From positions 762,656 through 826,655 of the forward strand of contig WBMV01002769.1 of assembly GCA_013396655.1 (NCBI GenBank): 64,000 nt of DNA, read 5' to 3'. Source of the stretch: Campylorhamphus procurvoides (Eukaryota; Chordata; Aves; Passeriformes; Dendrocolaptidae). Position numbers and translations under genes: made by a program. The notes below the pieces were generated by a model. It saw only the letters and a list, made by a program, of their open reading frames with translations, was not told the DNA's origin and did no database searches. Numbering within the stretch: the stretch's first letter is position 1; every line of letters begins with the position of its first letter. This document shows, piece by piece, positions 37,112-50,700 of this stretch.

Positions 37112-37277
37112 TCCAGCGAGGTGATAAATGCCCTGTCACTGGAAACATTCAAGGTCAGGTTGGAAGGGGCTCTAAGCACAGTGATCTACCTCAGGATGTC
37201 CCTGCTCATTGCACGGGATGTTGGATTAGATGGCCTTTAAAGGTCTCCTTGAAATCAAAGTATTCTATGATTTTAAG
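37112..37277 (+). mobile_element. CR1 LINE 3' fragment
   Basis: It reads CCTGTCACTGGAAACATTCA, AGGTCAGGTTGGAAGGGGCT, then GGATTAGATGGCCTTTAAAG and TATTCTATGATTTTA. This is the last about 165 bp of CR1 in sense orientation, ending in the ATTCTATGATT-type tail. Divergence from the common CR1 consensus is moderate. Confidence 0.85.
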
Positions 37278-40230
37278 ATCTGCAAATAACTCTTTCTTGA
37301 ATAAAGTATCTATTTATTTCAATGGCACTTTTTTACTACTAAAGTTGGAAAATGAATGCACATGCACATATATGGGAAGACTGAGAGAGAGCTCCAGTAG
37401 CTGAGGATGGCAAATGGGTTGGTGGCTAGGGTTACAGAAATAACCCACTTTTTCAGACTTTAACCATTCTTATTGAAGCCAGTCCATTTTAGACAAAAAA
37501 AATATTCAGAAAAAGACAGATTGCTGTTCTAGTGTAATAACCAGAACTCTTGGTAGACATTTGGAAAGTTCAGGCTCACTTCCTTGCTCCAAAACAGGTA
37601 CAGTAACTGTCTTAATCTCCCACATGCTGACCAAGTGAGCCTGTTCTACTAGTAATCTCCTTGGTTTCATCCAGAACATTCACATTTAAATTGCCAATAG
37701 CAATTTAACCTGAAAATTCTAGTAATGAAACTTAAATATACTTTTAGGTGTGAATCTGAATGTCTTACTTCAGTCATTCAAATCTGAACTTTTGACTGTC
37801 AATTTTGAATTATATTTACCTTGATTTTTACCTTGCGTTTATGGGGTGTTGCATATCTTGAAGTCACATGATGTTTGTAGAATGCTTGATCCACTCCTTA
37901 AGTCACTGAAGAGTTAGGAAAGTATCAAAAACTATTCAGACTAGATTTATTGTGTCGGCTAGTCAGCAATAATTTCAGACACAATTATGCATCCTCTAGC
38001 AAGACAAGTTTACTAATTATGTTAAAATTGTTATGTAAGAGGCTAAAAATCATAAAGAAACACTGACTCAAGATAAAATATGTCCTACTGTTCTGGATTA
38101 GCCAGGTGATTGTAACAGGATTAAAATATTTATTTCGAAATTTCAAATTGTGAATCCATCTCATGCTGCATGTCAGTGACCCACACAGTACCATTTCAGA
38201 AATCACAGCACACATGTCATTTCAGAAGAGAGTTTCAGAGATCACCTTCTACTTGTTATATTTTCAGGGATGAATCCTTGTTCCAAGAAAGTGAGTCTCT
38301 GGGTCATATAGACAGGTTCACTGAGTGAAAAGAATCATGATGAGATGTTCTTCTTTATGGTTTTCAGAACAATGAACAACAAGTCTTGCAATTAACTTTC
38401 TGTCCATTATTAGAAATATTGAAAATACAGGATGATCCTCTAGGAACCGAACAAAATGAAAGGAGAGAAAAGAGCTATTCTTCTACAGGAAAGGTGGCAC
38501 TCAAATTTTGTATGTAGGTGACAGTCAAATTTTGTATGTAGTCCAGACAATGCAAGAATGAACCTTTTGAGGTCTTTGCTCTTATACCTTTGTTGTCTCA
38601 AAAAAAAATAAAAGGAATGAGGTCAATGGTACCACAAAGAGTTACATTCCTAGGTTTCTTTAGATGTCTTGGGGAGAAAAAGCAGATAAGCTGTTCTTAG
38701 AATTAGATTTTCTCTTCTTTTGAATGTCTATGGCAACAAATAACAAGGGATCTTCAGAGTTCATGGGCATCCCTGCTGCTCAGCCAAGCCCCACAAGCAA
38801 GATCAATCCCACCATTCCTGAAAGTGCTTCACTCAGGAGCACCAGGTTTGAGCTGAAGATCCTCTTTCACAGATGTTGCCATGGAAGCTTTTTAGTAACT
38901 TGGCTCTGATAAACCTTTGCTGTGCAATTACCAGCTAGTGGTTTGGCTCAAAAAACCTACAGTTCCTCAGCACTGTGATTAATCTGAAGACTCATGGTGA
39001 GTTTCAGCTGACACTGCTGTTACATGCCTGTGGTTTGCCTTGACTTGTTAGCCCTCCATTCAAACTGCTGGTCTTCCTGGTCACCCATTCTCCCTGTAAT
39101 TCCTACTGCAGAGCTGCTACTTTACCCCATGACTTAGTACATTATACCAAACAAATGTGTTTTAAGGAAAAAAATCATAAAGAAATACAATAAATATTTA
39201 ACTATAAACTGTTGTAATTCAACCATTTCTCTGCACCTAAGGTAATAAGCTAATGATAATCATGTGTAATAGTAACCTTATCTATATTATGTGAGTTTTC
39301 TATAGACACCATTTCTGCTGCAACTTATTTCAACAAACTGAAGGCCAATTTTATTTATTATTTTGCAGAACGTGTTCATGAATATTGTTCTTGTACAGAT
39401 TTTTTCATGTGAAAGGATAAGTAACGCTTTACAATTTCCAGATTACTAATTCCTTCTGGAGAGAAGGTGCTTCTAGGAAAGGATCCAGACTCAAAATATT
39501 TGAACCTTTATACCGTACATACATAGAGCTACTGCTTTCTCCATGTGATTGCCCTATGTTGCTGTAGAGCAATGCACTAAATAGATTTTTGGGTATACTC
39601 CACTAAAACAATTTTCATCATAATTCTGTGTAGAGGCAGGCAGAGGATTTTTAAATCCCTCAACCCTTATTTTATTTCCCTGTGTGCCTTGTTTTCTTCA
39701 TAGTTGGGCATGATCTAATAAATTCTACCAGCAAATTGTCTGTGTGGAAGAAGGAAAATGCCACTGTAGACTGGAACTTTCTGCATTTTATACATTCTGA
39801 TTAATTCTAACATTATTTCTAATTTAATTTTACAAGTTTTACAAACTTCTTAAGAACAATACTGCTGTGAGGCAAATACAGAGGCTCACCACCTGTATGA
39901 TGGGGAAAGCACATAAAGACTGTGCTGTGCATTCAGACATATGGAAGGAGTCAATAAAAGGGCCAGAAGCAGACTCAAAAGACCCTTCTTTTTTCCTCTG
40001 CTTATTCTCTCCTTTACCAGATCATGTGTCTGGCCTTTCTACAACTTTCCTGTTATTCCTCTTCCTAAAGCTTTTTCACAGTGTTAACATCATTGGCTAA
40101 TTATGCATCAGACCTCTCTGAGTCAATAGTCCATCAAAAGCTATGCGCTACAGTCTGGCAGGACTTGGTCGAGTTGGCTCTGGCAGTACAATCCTACAGG
40201 GCGGGCCTTTTGAAACAGTGGATTATTTTT
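37278..40230. other. Intergenic, nothing recognised
   Basis: No exon or transposon identified. A 17-bp perfect direct repeat occurs at 38501-38517 and 38525-38541. Confidence 0.5.
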
Positions 40231-40538
40231 CATAAAATCATAGAATGATTTTAAGGGTTGGAAGGGACCTTAAAGATCATCTAGTCCCAACGCCCCTCGG
40301 GGACACCCCCCACTGGACCAGGTTGCTCAAGCCCTGATCCAAAGTAGCCTTGAACACCACCAGGATTGGGAAATCTGGTTGGGACATCCCCAGCCTCCCT
40401 GGGCAACCTGTTCCAGCATCTCATCACCTTCACAGCAAAGAATTTCTTCCGAATAGCCTGCCTAAATTTCCCCTCTTTCAATCTGTACCCAATACTCCTT
40501 GTCCTGTCACTACAGCTCCTGATGAACAGTCCCTGATA
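40231..40538 (-). mobile_element. CR1 LINE 3' fragment, relatively well preserved
   Basis: The plus strand starts CATAAAATCATAGAATGATT and continues GGTTGGAAGGGACCTTAAAG, ATCATCTAGTCCCAACGCCC, GACCAGGTTGCTCAAG and GGGCAACCTGTTCCAGCATC. It ends near CTTGTCCTGTCACTACAG. This is the reverse complement of the CR1 3' terminus, about 300 bp, and one of the best preserved CR1 copies here. Confidence 0.93.
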
Positions 40539-43500
40539 TTAAGGTATTCAACCTTTCCCATGCTTGTTTTCAATATTTTTTTCTTTTGTCTTTCATCATT
40601 TTTCACTCAACAAGACAGACAAATTTCCTTTTCAATCAATTCCACTGCAACTATATTCTGAACATATAACTACTAATGTCTTCACCATGAGATCCAAACT
40701 TAGTGTCCACTATATACCTATTTGCCTTTTGAGATATAGACAGAGGCGTGTTTAGAAGACGCAATATCAGATAAGGTAGGATAGCTTTCTTGGTTCAAAT
40801 TTACTTTTTTTACTTTCTAAAGTACCAAATTTGTCCTAACCTGCTGAGCTTAATGACTCTCCCTCAATAAAAAAATTTGTTCTACACTTAGCAAGTATTT
40901 CAGTTAAGCAGCATAAATGCAGTTATATATAAAAAAAGAAATTGGTAGGTGACATTAAATATCTTCTGGGAGTTGTATAGTTTTACCAACAGTATCCTTC
41001 CCCTTTTTATGTAAAGCTAAATTGCCAGTAGTCAAAAACCACCAACCATAAGAAAGACAGATATCACTGAGAAAATATACTTCCTTTGAAAGATGTTCTC
41101 AATGGTTTTGATGGCTACAATTAGTTGTTGGTATTAAGCCACTTTGTCAAATCACCAAGTTCAACAAAATAAGCACAATTTTGTGGCCCCACCTGCCTTG
41201 CCCCACAGGAGCAAATAGAAAGGCATCTTCAGCAATCCCTGGAGAAAAATCAGTGACCTCCCTCTACAGCTATCAAATCTTGCCAGTTCCCATAGCCCAC
41301 AGTGAAGGGCTACTCTCGGAAGGTTTTAAATCAGCCTTTCACTGCAGCTGTTGTCCTCTCTGAGACATTATTTAGACAAAATTTTTATGCTGGATCTGTT
41401 TGGGGTTTTTTTCTTCATGCTAATTTTCAGCCTTTATCATTTAATAATTTTGAGAGAAATTGGTAAAGAAGAAAAGAAATGGATGCACACGGGAAAGGAA
41501 GAAGAGGAGGATTATAAGGCTGAGGAGACTGGACAAAGAAAGAGGCAGAGGTGAAAAAAAGCAGCTGGATGTTTGCCTGCTGCCTTTATGTAGACTAAGA
41601 CATAATAATTGCACAAACTACATGGAAAAGTGACTATTTTCTTATTACAAGCTCCATAGATAAAGTCTGCTCTAGGAAAACAGCCTGTGATTATCTTTTA
41701 GCTTCCGAACAGAGAACATTGTAGTTCTGAGCACTTGAATACTTTTTTCTACCTGTTCCACTTTAACATTTCTTTCCACTTTAAAATTTCTTTCACAGCA
41801 TATCCCATAAGCAGACAAATAACTGAATAACATAGAATAAATCCAGCTGAAAAATGCAAATATCTGAGTGATTATCTTCCCATGTTTTTTCCCCAAATCC
41901 AGTCACAAGACAGTAACTTTCATAAGCTTCAGTTCAACTGGTTTGCAGCAAACACAAATCTCAAGGCTCTCCAAGTCAGACTAAAGGGAATTACTAAAAC
42001 AGGGAACTAGAACAACTTACTACCATTTTAGTCTGTCTTTCCTTCTACAAGCCATGTTCAGCAGGATATCTGCCAAGCAAAAGCATTCAGTCTTTTTGTT
42101 CATGCTTTCTTCACTGTTGCCTTTTTACTTCAGGAGTCCATAGGAAATACCATTAAATTATTTTCCATCGATTTGCAAGCTGGATGAGAACTGCAACTGA
42201 TATTCTTGCTACTTGGTGGAGTCATTTTGCTGCTGCATTTGTTACCCTCCTTTGTTACCTTCTGTTCTGTGGTCTGACAAGGAGAACCTTCTACAGCCAT
42301 GAGAGCACACTGCCTCAGGCAGGACCATCAGTTTGATAAACATTTGCTGCTTGGGAATGCCTTCAGAACCACCACTTCTTTTATTGAATCAAGAAAACAA
42401 AAATGTACTCAAAACAGTAGCAAATCTACCCTGGGTTGAAGGCTTATTTCCCATTTCTCTGCCTTTCCCTTGTAATTTTGTCCCTTCAAAACCCTGTAGT
42501 CTTTGATCCAAGAATGTATTTGGAGAAATAAACAGACATTACTTCAAAAACCAGCTAGGTACTTCCAATAGGACTAGGCAATAAGACTAATAAAACTGAG
42601 GAAATAAAACCTGAATTAAAGATAGAGGGAAAGTCCTGATCTTTTTCTAGCTAACAGAAAAGTAGCCATAGATTCCTTCACCGTAATCTCTATCTGACAT
42701 TTCCAGGGTTTATGTGTTTTAGAAAACATAGTAAAGGAAATTTGGGGTTCATGAAAGTTGGAAATTTTCTACACTGAATTATTCTAAACTGTACGTCCTG
42801 TCTTCTTTGAAATTCCTTAGACAGTTTTTCATCTAGCTCTTATGTGGAAAACCTTACATGTAAGTTTTCAGAAGAAAATTTTGGTGAATTTCTTCTTTGC
42901 TGTTAAAGAAAAAAAATTACTTGAAAGAACAGTTATGCTGTCATTTGAGTGCTTCTAATTAAGTTCACATAAATACCACTATGCACGTGTCTAAGAAAAA
43001 TAACATTCATGTATTATGAAAGCATTTTTCCCAAGACTGTTTTGATTATGAAAATAATGAAGTATTTAATATTTGAAAACAGGACCAAGGATGGTTATCA
43101 GGTGGCATTTTTTAAGGCTAGAAAAAAATGTGAAACAACAAACATTGCTTTTGAAATGAGACTAACACAATCTTCATGGCTAATCTAGAATGCTAAGCTA
43201 TAAATCAACATAATGGTCTATTTTATATATGTTCTATCTAGTTTATATATGTTTTGCAGAGATGACATGCTTCCAGTTCACAGAAATATGTAGAAGAACA
43301 TGTTGTTCCTGAAGTTAATCAACATGCTTTTACCAGAGAACTACTCAGTCACTGACTTAGAGGCAGTAAGAGATTGGCAAAAATGCATTGTTCCCACTGG
43401 GTAAATGATGTTCAAACTGGTGTTTGGAAAACAAATTAAACACTTCATCATGTAGTACACTTTAAAGTGTATTTTTTTAGAAGGAATTAGGTGTACACCA

Positions 43501-44451
43501 CTTCTGTCAGTTTCTACCTTCCTGATATAAATAATTAAATAGGGCACTGTGCCCCAGACAACTAATCTAAGCCAAGCCAGGTCAGTGATCATCATGGAGC
43601 CCTTTAAAAACTCATAAATGTTTTAAAAATAAAATCAGGTGTCCAAGAACTACTGGAACAATTCCTGTCCAGTTTAAAACCTCCTTCTTTAACCTGTCCC
43701 TCATATGGGGCTCCTAATGTGCACTTTCTTTACCATCCAACCAGTCAGTTTCACTAAATGTATCTCATGTAATAAGTTCTTTTGGGTGAAAATTGGCCAA
43801 TAGCTTTAAAAGCCATTAAAATAGACAGAAAGAAAGACACAAGTGACATTTAGTTTTTGTCATTTGACCTAAAAACAAATAACACAGTTTGATACCTTCT
43901 GTATTGTAAGGATTCTGTATGTAGCACAAGAAGACCATGTTGCTTTCACTCACAGCACACCTTCAAAATAAACCAGTTTCCTAAGGCTGAAGATTAAAAA
44001 GAAGATAGGATTCTGAAAACAATGTTATCTGACAAGGTTCTCTGTTATCTCAAAGAAGTTGAAGATACATAGAAATTTCTTCTGTTTCAAGATAAACGTG
44101 ATGCATAAAAATGAGCCCCTATAGTGGAATGTGTTGGAGATCTGGATTGTAGCAACCTCAGAAAGAAAGAACTATCTCCCAGGAATGGCTGTCGAATCAC
44201 TTTTTTTTATAGGTACAAAGTAATGACAGAGCCAGTGACATGAACTGTGATCCACCTGCCAGAAGAGGAAGATAACATTCACTGCCAGAAAATGTGAAGA
44301 ATGTCTGAGCAAGGAAAATGGAAGAGGAGAGTCAATGATGAAAAGAAAAAAAAAATAAAGACTTTGAAGATGAGCTCATTTGCAAGGAAAAATCCTGGCA
44401 CAAAACAACCATATGTCACAAGTCCATAAAGAATTTTTTTACAAGACCTAT
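40539..44451. other. Intergenic, nothing recognised
   Basis: AT-rich DNA with no recognisable gene or repeat. A purine-rich strand-biased run of about 100 bp (AGAA/GGA-rich) is at 41,456-41,552. Confidence 0.5.
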
Positions 44452-44780
44452 TAGCGTGGGTCCAGAGGAGGGTCAAAAAAACTATCAGAGGACTGAAACA
44501 TCTGTCACCAGTACAAGGGGCAACAGTTTTAAACTGAAAAGGAGTAGGTTTAAATTGGAAGGAATTCTTTATAGTGGTGGTGGTGAGACACTGGAACAGG
44601 TTTCCCAAGGAAACAGTGGATATCCCCTGGCTGGAGGAGTTCAAGGCTAGGTTGGACGGCTTTGAGCAAACCTGGTCTAGCAAAAGATGTCCCTTCCACC
44701 CATGGCAGGAGGGTTGGACTAGATGATCTTTAGAGGTGCCTTCCAACCCAAACCATTCTATGATTCTACAATCCTATAAT
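44452..44780 (+). mobile_element. CR1 LINE 3' fragment with internal deletion
   Basis: Sense CR1 words are GGTCCAGAGGAGGGTC, AAGGGGCAACAGTTTTAAAC, GAGACACTGGAACAGGTTTC, TTCAAGGCTAGGTTGGACGG and TTCCAACCCAAACCATTCTA. It ends TATGATTCTACAATCCTAT. The piece normally lying between the CCAGAGGAGGG segment and AAGGGGCAA (roughly 150-200 bp in common CR1) is largely missing, so this copy carries an internal deletion. Confidence 0.92.
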
Positions 44781-47700
44781 TTTTATACCATGCAAGTCTA
44801 GTTTAATACTGAACCCTACTTGTTCAATATAAATCAAATATATTAATAACAATATAATCAAATATACTATCTAAGATTTAAGACTTGCTACCTGTAATCA
44901 ATAGAGATCAATATAAACAACTTGTTTCGAAAAATCAGTTTCCAGAAGAAAGGAAAAAACCCACTAGTATTATTCAGAAAAACTGAAGTATTTATCAGGA
45001 AGAGAGGAGTTTCTGCACCCAGGCCTCATTTGCAGTTACTAAAGAAAGACATTCCTTTCCTCAGATACTGCAGCTCCATTAAAATGAGGCAAGGGCATCA
45101 AAGGATGGTCAATGCCCGTCTAGTGAAGGAACAGAGATGCTGATTCATAGTGAAAAGGTCAAAATTGGGCAGAAAATAAGCACTAAGTAAGGTAAAGACC
45201 AGGATTTTAGAAACAAATGCATTATTTTCTTCAGGAAGAATATTGTTTATCAGGAGAGGGAAGTACAATAATGAGAATAACTTTGGTCTGCACAGTTGGG
45301 AAACAAGTGATGATCTATGACACATAGTTGAATGATTTCAAATTGATGAACAAGCAGAATGAGGAGCTTTTCCTCCATTTTCAAGACAGAACATTACCAC
45401 TTAGACATTTCTTAGGCCAAAATTTTCAGTCAAGTAAAATAAGCTATTGAAGTGTATATCTCCTTGAACATATATCTATTGGTTTCTCTGTCAGTCTCTT
45501 ATTTGGACTAACATTTAAGCTACCCATTAAATAATTTGAAACATATCCTACTTTTAGAGGTGTGTTATATTTCTTGTTTTCTACTGGCTGGATTAGCACT
45601 TCCAAAGTTAGTGGTTTGCGAAAAACCTGCTTGTGGAAACCAAGGAGCTGGGTTGCAAATGACCCACGGGGATGAACTCTGGAGAAATGAGTCCTGGGTG
45701 AATTCTTTGTCACTGGACAAACCCAAGGATAGATTCACCATTTGTACCAACTAACAGCTCACAGAGTGCCAAAATGTGTGAAATGCTGGTCTATTTATTA
45801 TTGGAGCAGAGAACGTGGTTTTCCTCTAATGAGCTAACAAAGCCCAGTTTGGGGGCAGAGAGTCAGAAGGGATCTCCTGCTCTTCACCAGGGTCTACTGC
45901 CTTTGGGAGTGCAAATTTTCTGCAATTCCATCACACATGGGCTTGGCCCAACAAAAAGGGCAAAAGGCTTCTGCACTTTCATTACATCATTGCTTCCTTT
46001 CTGAATCAGCTGGTATGATACTGCCTTGGGGATGAAAAGACATGACTGAGAGAAGGATTAATCCATTTTTTCATAATCTTTTTGTCACCAGTGTTGGAGG
46101 GCTGTGCTGTTGCCCTGGAACCCCAGAGAGTGCAAAGCTATTTCATCCTAAGTACAGATGTAAGTAAGGAAGTGCTGAAGGTGGTGGCCATTCTGCTGTC
46201 ATGGGAGGAGCTAAACACCATAAGTGTTTATGTACATAAGTGTACCTACCAAAGTCCAACATGTCCTAGGCACCTACTTGGTATATGGTGATGATTTGCA
46301 TTTGTATCCATTTAATTAATTTGTCAGTCACAGCCCTTTTAAAATGCCAATTTTGACAATGTGACAAACTGTGCCATTATCAGACCATTGGCTTTACCTC
46401 AATTTGAAGCTAAAATTGAAAAGGGAGAGCAAACAATAAGAAATGTTACCTTCCTATGGTCATATTTTCATAAAACAGCATGATGTTGATTGCTTTCAAT
46501 TCAAAAATAATTTTATATTTGTCTCCTCTTCTAAACTCCAAGTAAACACCATCATTGGTTTGTTTTCTTTAAATATAAATTGATGCTTTTTCATTCCTAC
46601 TTAATTAGGTTTTCATCTTTATATTTCTATAATTGATAGAATTGCCAGTACTTGGAGTAAGTTTACAATCTACTTTATTTTAGTTATATTTATTGCACAT
46701 TATTTTTACTGAACTTTTGAAAGGCTTGGAAAAGATACTTTATGAAAAATAACAAATACTTACTTTGTTTTTAAATAAGTTTCAAGATCGGTGGGAAAAA
46801 GGAAGCAAGAACTTGAATCAGAGAAAACAAATTTGGCAAAAATAGATTGCTGTTTTTTCATTTGCCCAGCACTGATAAAACTCTAATTAGTAACATAATA
46901 GATTAATTAGAGAATTTTCATTGTTATGGAAATGAATATAGATTGGAGCGTTTTTACAAAAACATATTTCAAAAGCAGGCGAAAATCTTGGGGCATTCTT
47001 GAGTCACAGGGGAAATGGAGTAATCCTCAAGAATAATGACTGATTTGCACTGAAATTTTTCTTTGCAAAGGGTAATGTATGCAAAAGAAAACAGGAAATA
47101 TAACCTATAAAGTATTCTGAAAAGTAAATTATCAAGTATATCTGATCCCAAGGCAAAAAATGTGCTTGGTTCCAAGCATCTGGATTGAAGTATTCAACTA
47201 GCTGGATCGAAGAACCTGCAAATTTATCACAGTTCTACTAGGTGTAGACACCTGGGTCTCCCAGAAAACTGGAGACCCCAGAGAGAAACCTTTTCTGTGA
47301 CCAGCACTGGTCAGGATCCTGCCCACTTACTCACATGTGAGGTAAGAGCATAGCTCAGGAGACTCAGCAGAGGGATTCCCATGAGATGCCCTTGAGCCAG
47401 GTAGGAGGAAGGTTCAATCTGGTACACAGCCTAAAGTTAGTTCTGGAGTAGGGAATAATGCTGCCCTAAAGTGAGTAGAACAAACCTTATAGTGACCTCA
47501 TGTGTAGATGTGACCTTATGTGCCTTTGTGTTTGGCATCTGATACATCATGGCCCTAATTACTCAGTTAGAAACAGGAAAATAAAGAATACCCATCTCTA
47601 CCCATAAGCTCCTTTTGCTGCACTTAGTGGTAAGAGACACATTAGAGCCAACTAGATAAATGATGAGAGCATTCCTTCTGCCTAACCTGGATATCCACTA

Positions 47701-50700
47701 TATTCTTTCTATGTAGTGGGAATTTATCACACTGCTTTTTTTTTTCTTTTTTAATTTTATTTTTATTTTCTTTTTAATCAAGGTCTCTATAGTATCTTAA
47801 ATTTTTTTCTCTGACACTTATGCAACAGGAGCTTCCAAAATTACCTTGGGCTAACCTGTCTTCTATATTGTAAATTTTCAATTAAAAGAGGAATGCAATG
47901 ACAAACATTTAATATTCATAACAGTCCATGCTGCTGTCCTTACACAAACATCTAGAAAATTTATTATCTCCTCTTAGCATACTCTGCTTCTGTATAGCAT
48001 AGAGTCACAAAGTCACTGAGCGCGGAGACAACACTTCCCTGACATAAAAGAATTAAATAATCCCTAAATTTTAGCTCTAAATGAGTTGTAAATGTTGATG
48101 CCTGTCTCTCAGAAGACAGGAGTGCCATAGGAGACTTGGGGTAGGTAGCAACTCAGTGGTTATACCCGTATCAGGTATCCACAATCAAGACAACCACTGC
48201 ACTGGAAAGTGCTTGTCCAATTGCATTCACAGGAGTATTTTAAACAATGCTATGTTCCTATTCCATAACCGTTGCTGCATCACTGCTTGTTAGTGGCATT
48301 CTTAGCACTACTCAAATTTAAGATCCTTTACAATTCCCTTCCTATGCAGAGTGGTAGGCTCTGTCTGCTGCAAATTGCTTATAAACCAAACAGACCAGGC
48401 AGCCCATCTGCAGGGCTTGGGCTCCCCTCCAGTCCACTGAGCATTTGCTGGCTACTCAGAATTAGTCCTCTAAATCCCCTCTACAGTCTGTGAGAGAAAC
48501 TCACCACACCTGGTACGGGCAATGAGGCTGGACTGGCCTTGTGCTGAGCATGGCCACTAGATCAGGACATCACAAGTTATTTTGCTTAAATCTGAAACAA
48601 CTACGAGTACCTCAAATCATGTAGTTCATCTTGAGGGTGCACTTCAGAAGGGAATTCAGTCCAAGCTTTAAATCTATTTGGAGAAAAGTACGAATCATAC
48701 TCATGGCTATAAACAGAATAACTGACATTAACTCTTCTAAAAGAAAGTATTGTTGTTAAACCCAAATGTCCACTAAAGTGTTCTCTGAAGAATGCTTGAC
48801 TTAACCACACTTCTGTAGCTAGTAGGTCAATAAAATGCTTCATAAGTTTTGGGACTGCTTTAGGTCTTGATGAACAAATTAGTCTATAACCATGTAAGCA
48901 GGCTTTATTCCTTGCTTCCTTTAAAATGTTAATAGTCAATTTTAACAACCACATGGTTCAAATGGTTTCTGTCATTAGATTAGACAAGTACTTCATGCCT
49001 ACAGACTCTCCTAATAACATTCTTTATAGTTGTATTAAAGTACTTCTCATATAGAAAAGGAAAAATTATTGCAAGCTGAAATTTTCTCCCCTGAGAAATT
49101 CATCATCAATTTGATATATGTTAGACTTCAGTGTTACATACAAGAGGCTCAGAACATTTTCACTGCTCAAAGGAGATTATAGTCATACAGGGACATGAAA
49201 AATTTATTGGAGTTTCACAGACAGCTATATTTTTATCCTTTTCTGGCTGGATTATATTCTGTCTGGAGAGAAAGAAGGAAGATCTCCTGACCTTCTAAAC
49301 CTGACTGGGATTATTGGGTTAAATTCCAGTCTTATTAAACTCCACAGAAACTTCCCTTTCTTGTTTCTGTTTATTTTCCCTGAAAATTTGTCTTCATATC
49401 CAAAATTTACTTTGAAATTTCTGTAACATTTTACTTTTTAGTTGTGTTAGTACATAGCTACACCTCAATGTAAAAAAAGTTTTAAATTAAAATTATTTTG
49501 GTACCTAGGAAATAAAAATTATAAAATATCTCCACAGTTACTTATTTTCATTGTATTTGGAGTACTCCTCTCCTTCATAGGGTACTGCAAGAATGACATC
49601 ATTTATTTTCATGGTTACTATTGTCTTAATGCAGTGTATATCAATTTAGAAATAAAAAGGCAGTTTTCTAACTATCTGCGCCACTCAGCACAATCTAGAC
49701 AACTAGGAGAATTTTGTGTTTTCAGTTTTAATTCAACTCTGGTCAGGAGTAAACATTTTGTAGACCAAATCTTACCCTTGCTTATATTTCAGTAATTGCA
49801 ATGTCTTTATCACCTGCCTCTGCAGACAGCTGTAACACTATCATGCCTTGTATGGTGAGATTCCTCAGCCCATGATCTCCTTAAGCAGCCAGTGCATGCA
49901 ATTTCTTCAGTGTAGCCAGTATCTCTTCAGTGTGATACTAATTATGGCTTTGCTTGAATAAGAACAGTGATGCTTTCAAACATCAACAAAAGTCGTTTCA
50001 TCCATCAAGGTTTACCCCACAAACCCTTATAACACAATGACTTTCTGAGAACAATAAAAGGGATGATAATAAACAGCTAATTTGTTTCCATACAAGTGCC
50101 ATTATCTAGGGCAAGCCCAGGGCAGTTTTTAATATACATCAATAAAATATTTTCTCTAACTGACACTTTCTTCCTTGTAAGTAGGTCTTAGATTGAAATC
50201 CTGGCCTCACTAAATCTACTCTGGTTATATCCAAAATTGTGAGTCATAATCTGTCACTTCTGCCACTGTCTTAGCCTATTAAGAATTAAAAGATGTGAGG
50301 AAATGAGGCTGCAGTTTTTCAAGCACCTGCAAGAGCTTCAGGGGAATGTTCTTTAGAGAGACTGTATAAATGTTTTCCTTTGATATACCCCAGTTACACT
50401 TTTTAGTCTTGCAAATAAGATGTCTGTAGCATCAACAAACCTCACACTGCTCATCACCATTGAGCTGGTTGTACACCAGGACTTGAAATAAAAATGTTTT
50501 CACCTGCACTGAAGAAAAAAAAAATGATAGATGGATTTAGACACACAAGGCCTGTAAGATCTTGGGCATTCTACTGTGTAATGCCAGCAGGAGCTTTCAT
50601 TCATTTCCTTTCTGTTAGTGTTCTGAAGCTTTCACAGTCTGGAGCATGTTTTCCCTCCCTGTGGTCAACAAGACTCCTGCACAGCCCAGGACCATGCCCT

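Noticed and set aside
44279..44746. 155-codon minus-strand open frame
   Set aside because: It runs antisense through a CR1 copy and has no independent support.
47995..48045. Possible CR1 3' scrap (CATAGAGTCACAAAGTCACTGAG)
   Set aside because: Only about 23 bases resemble the CR1 terminus and the continuation does not follow CR1, so it is too short to call.
48601..48954. 117-codon minus-strand open frame
   Set aside because: Composition is protein-like in places but I recognise nothing, and there is no exon or promoter context.
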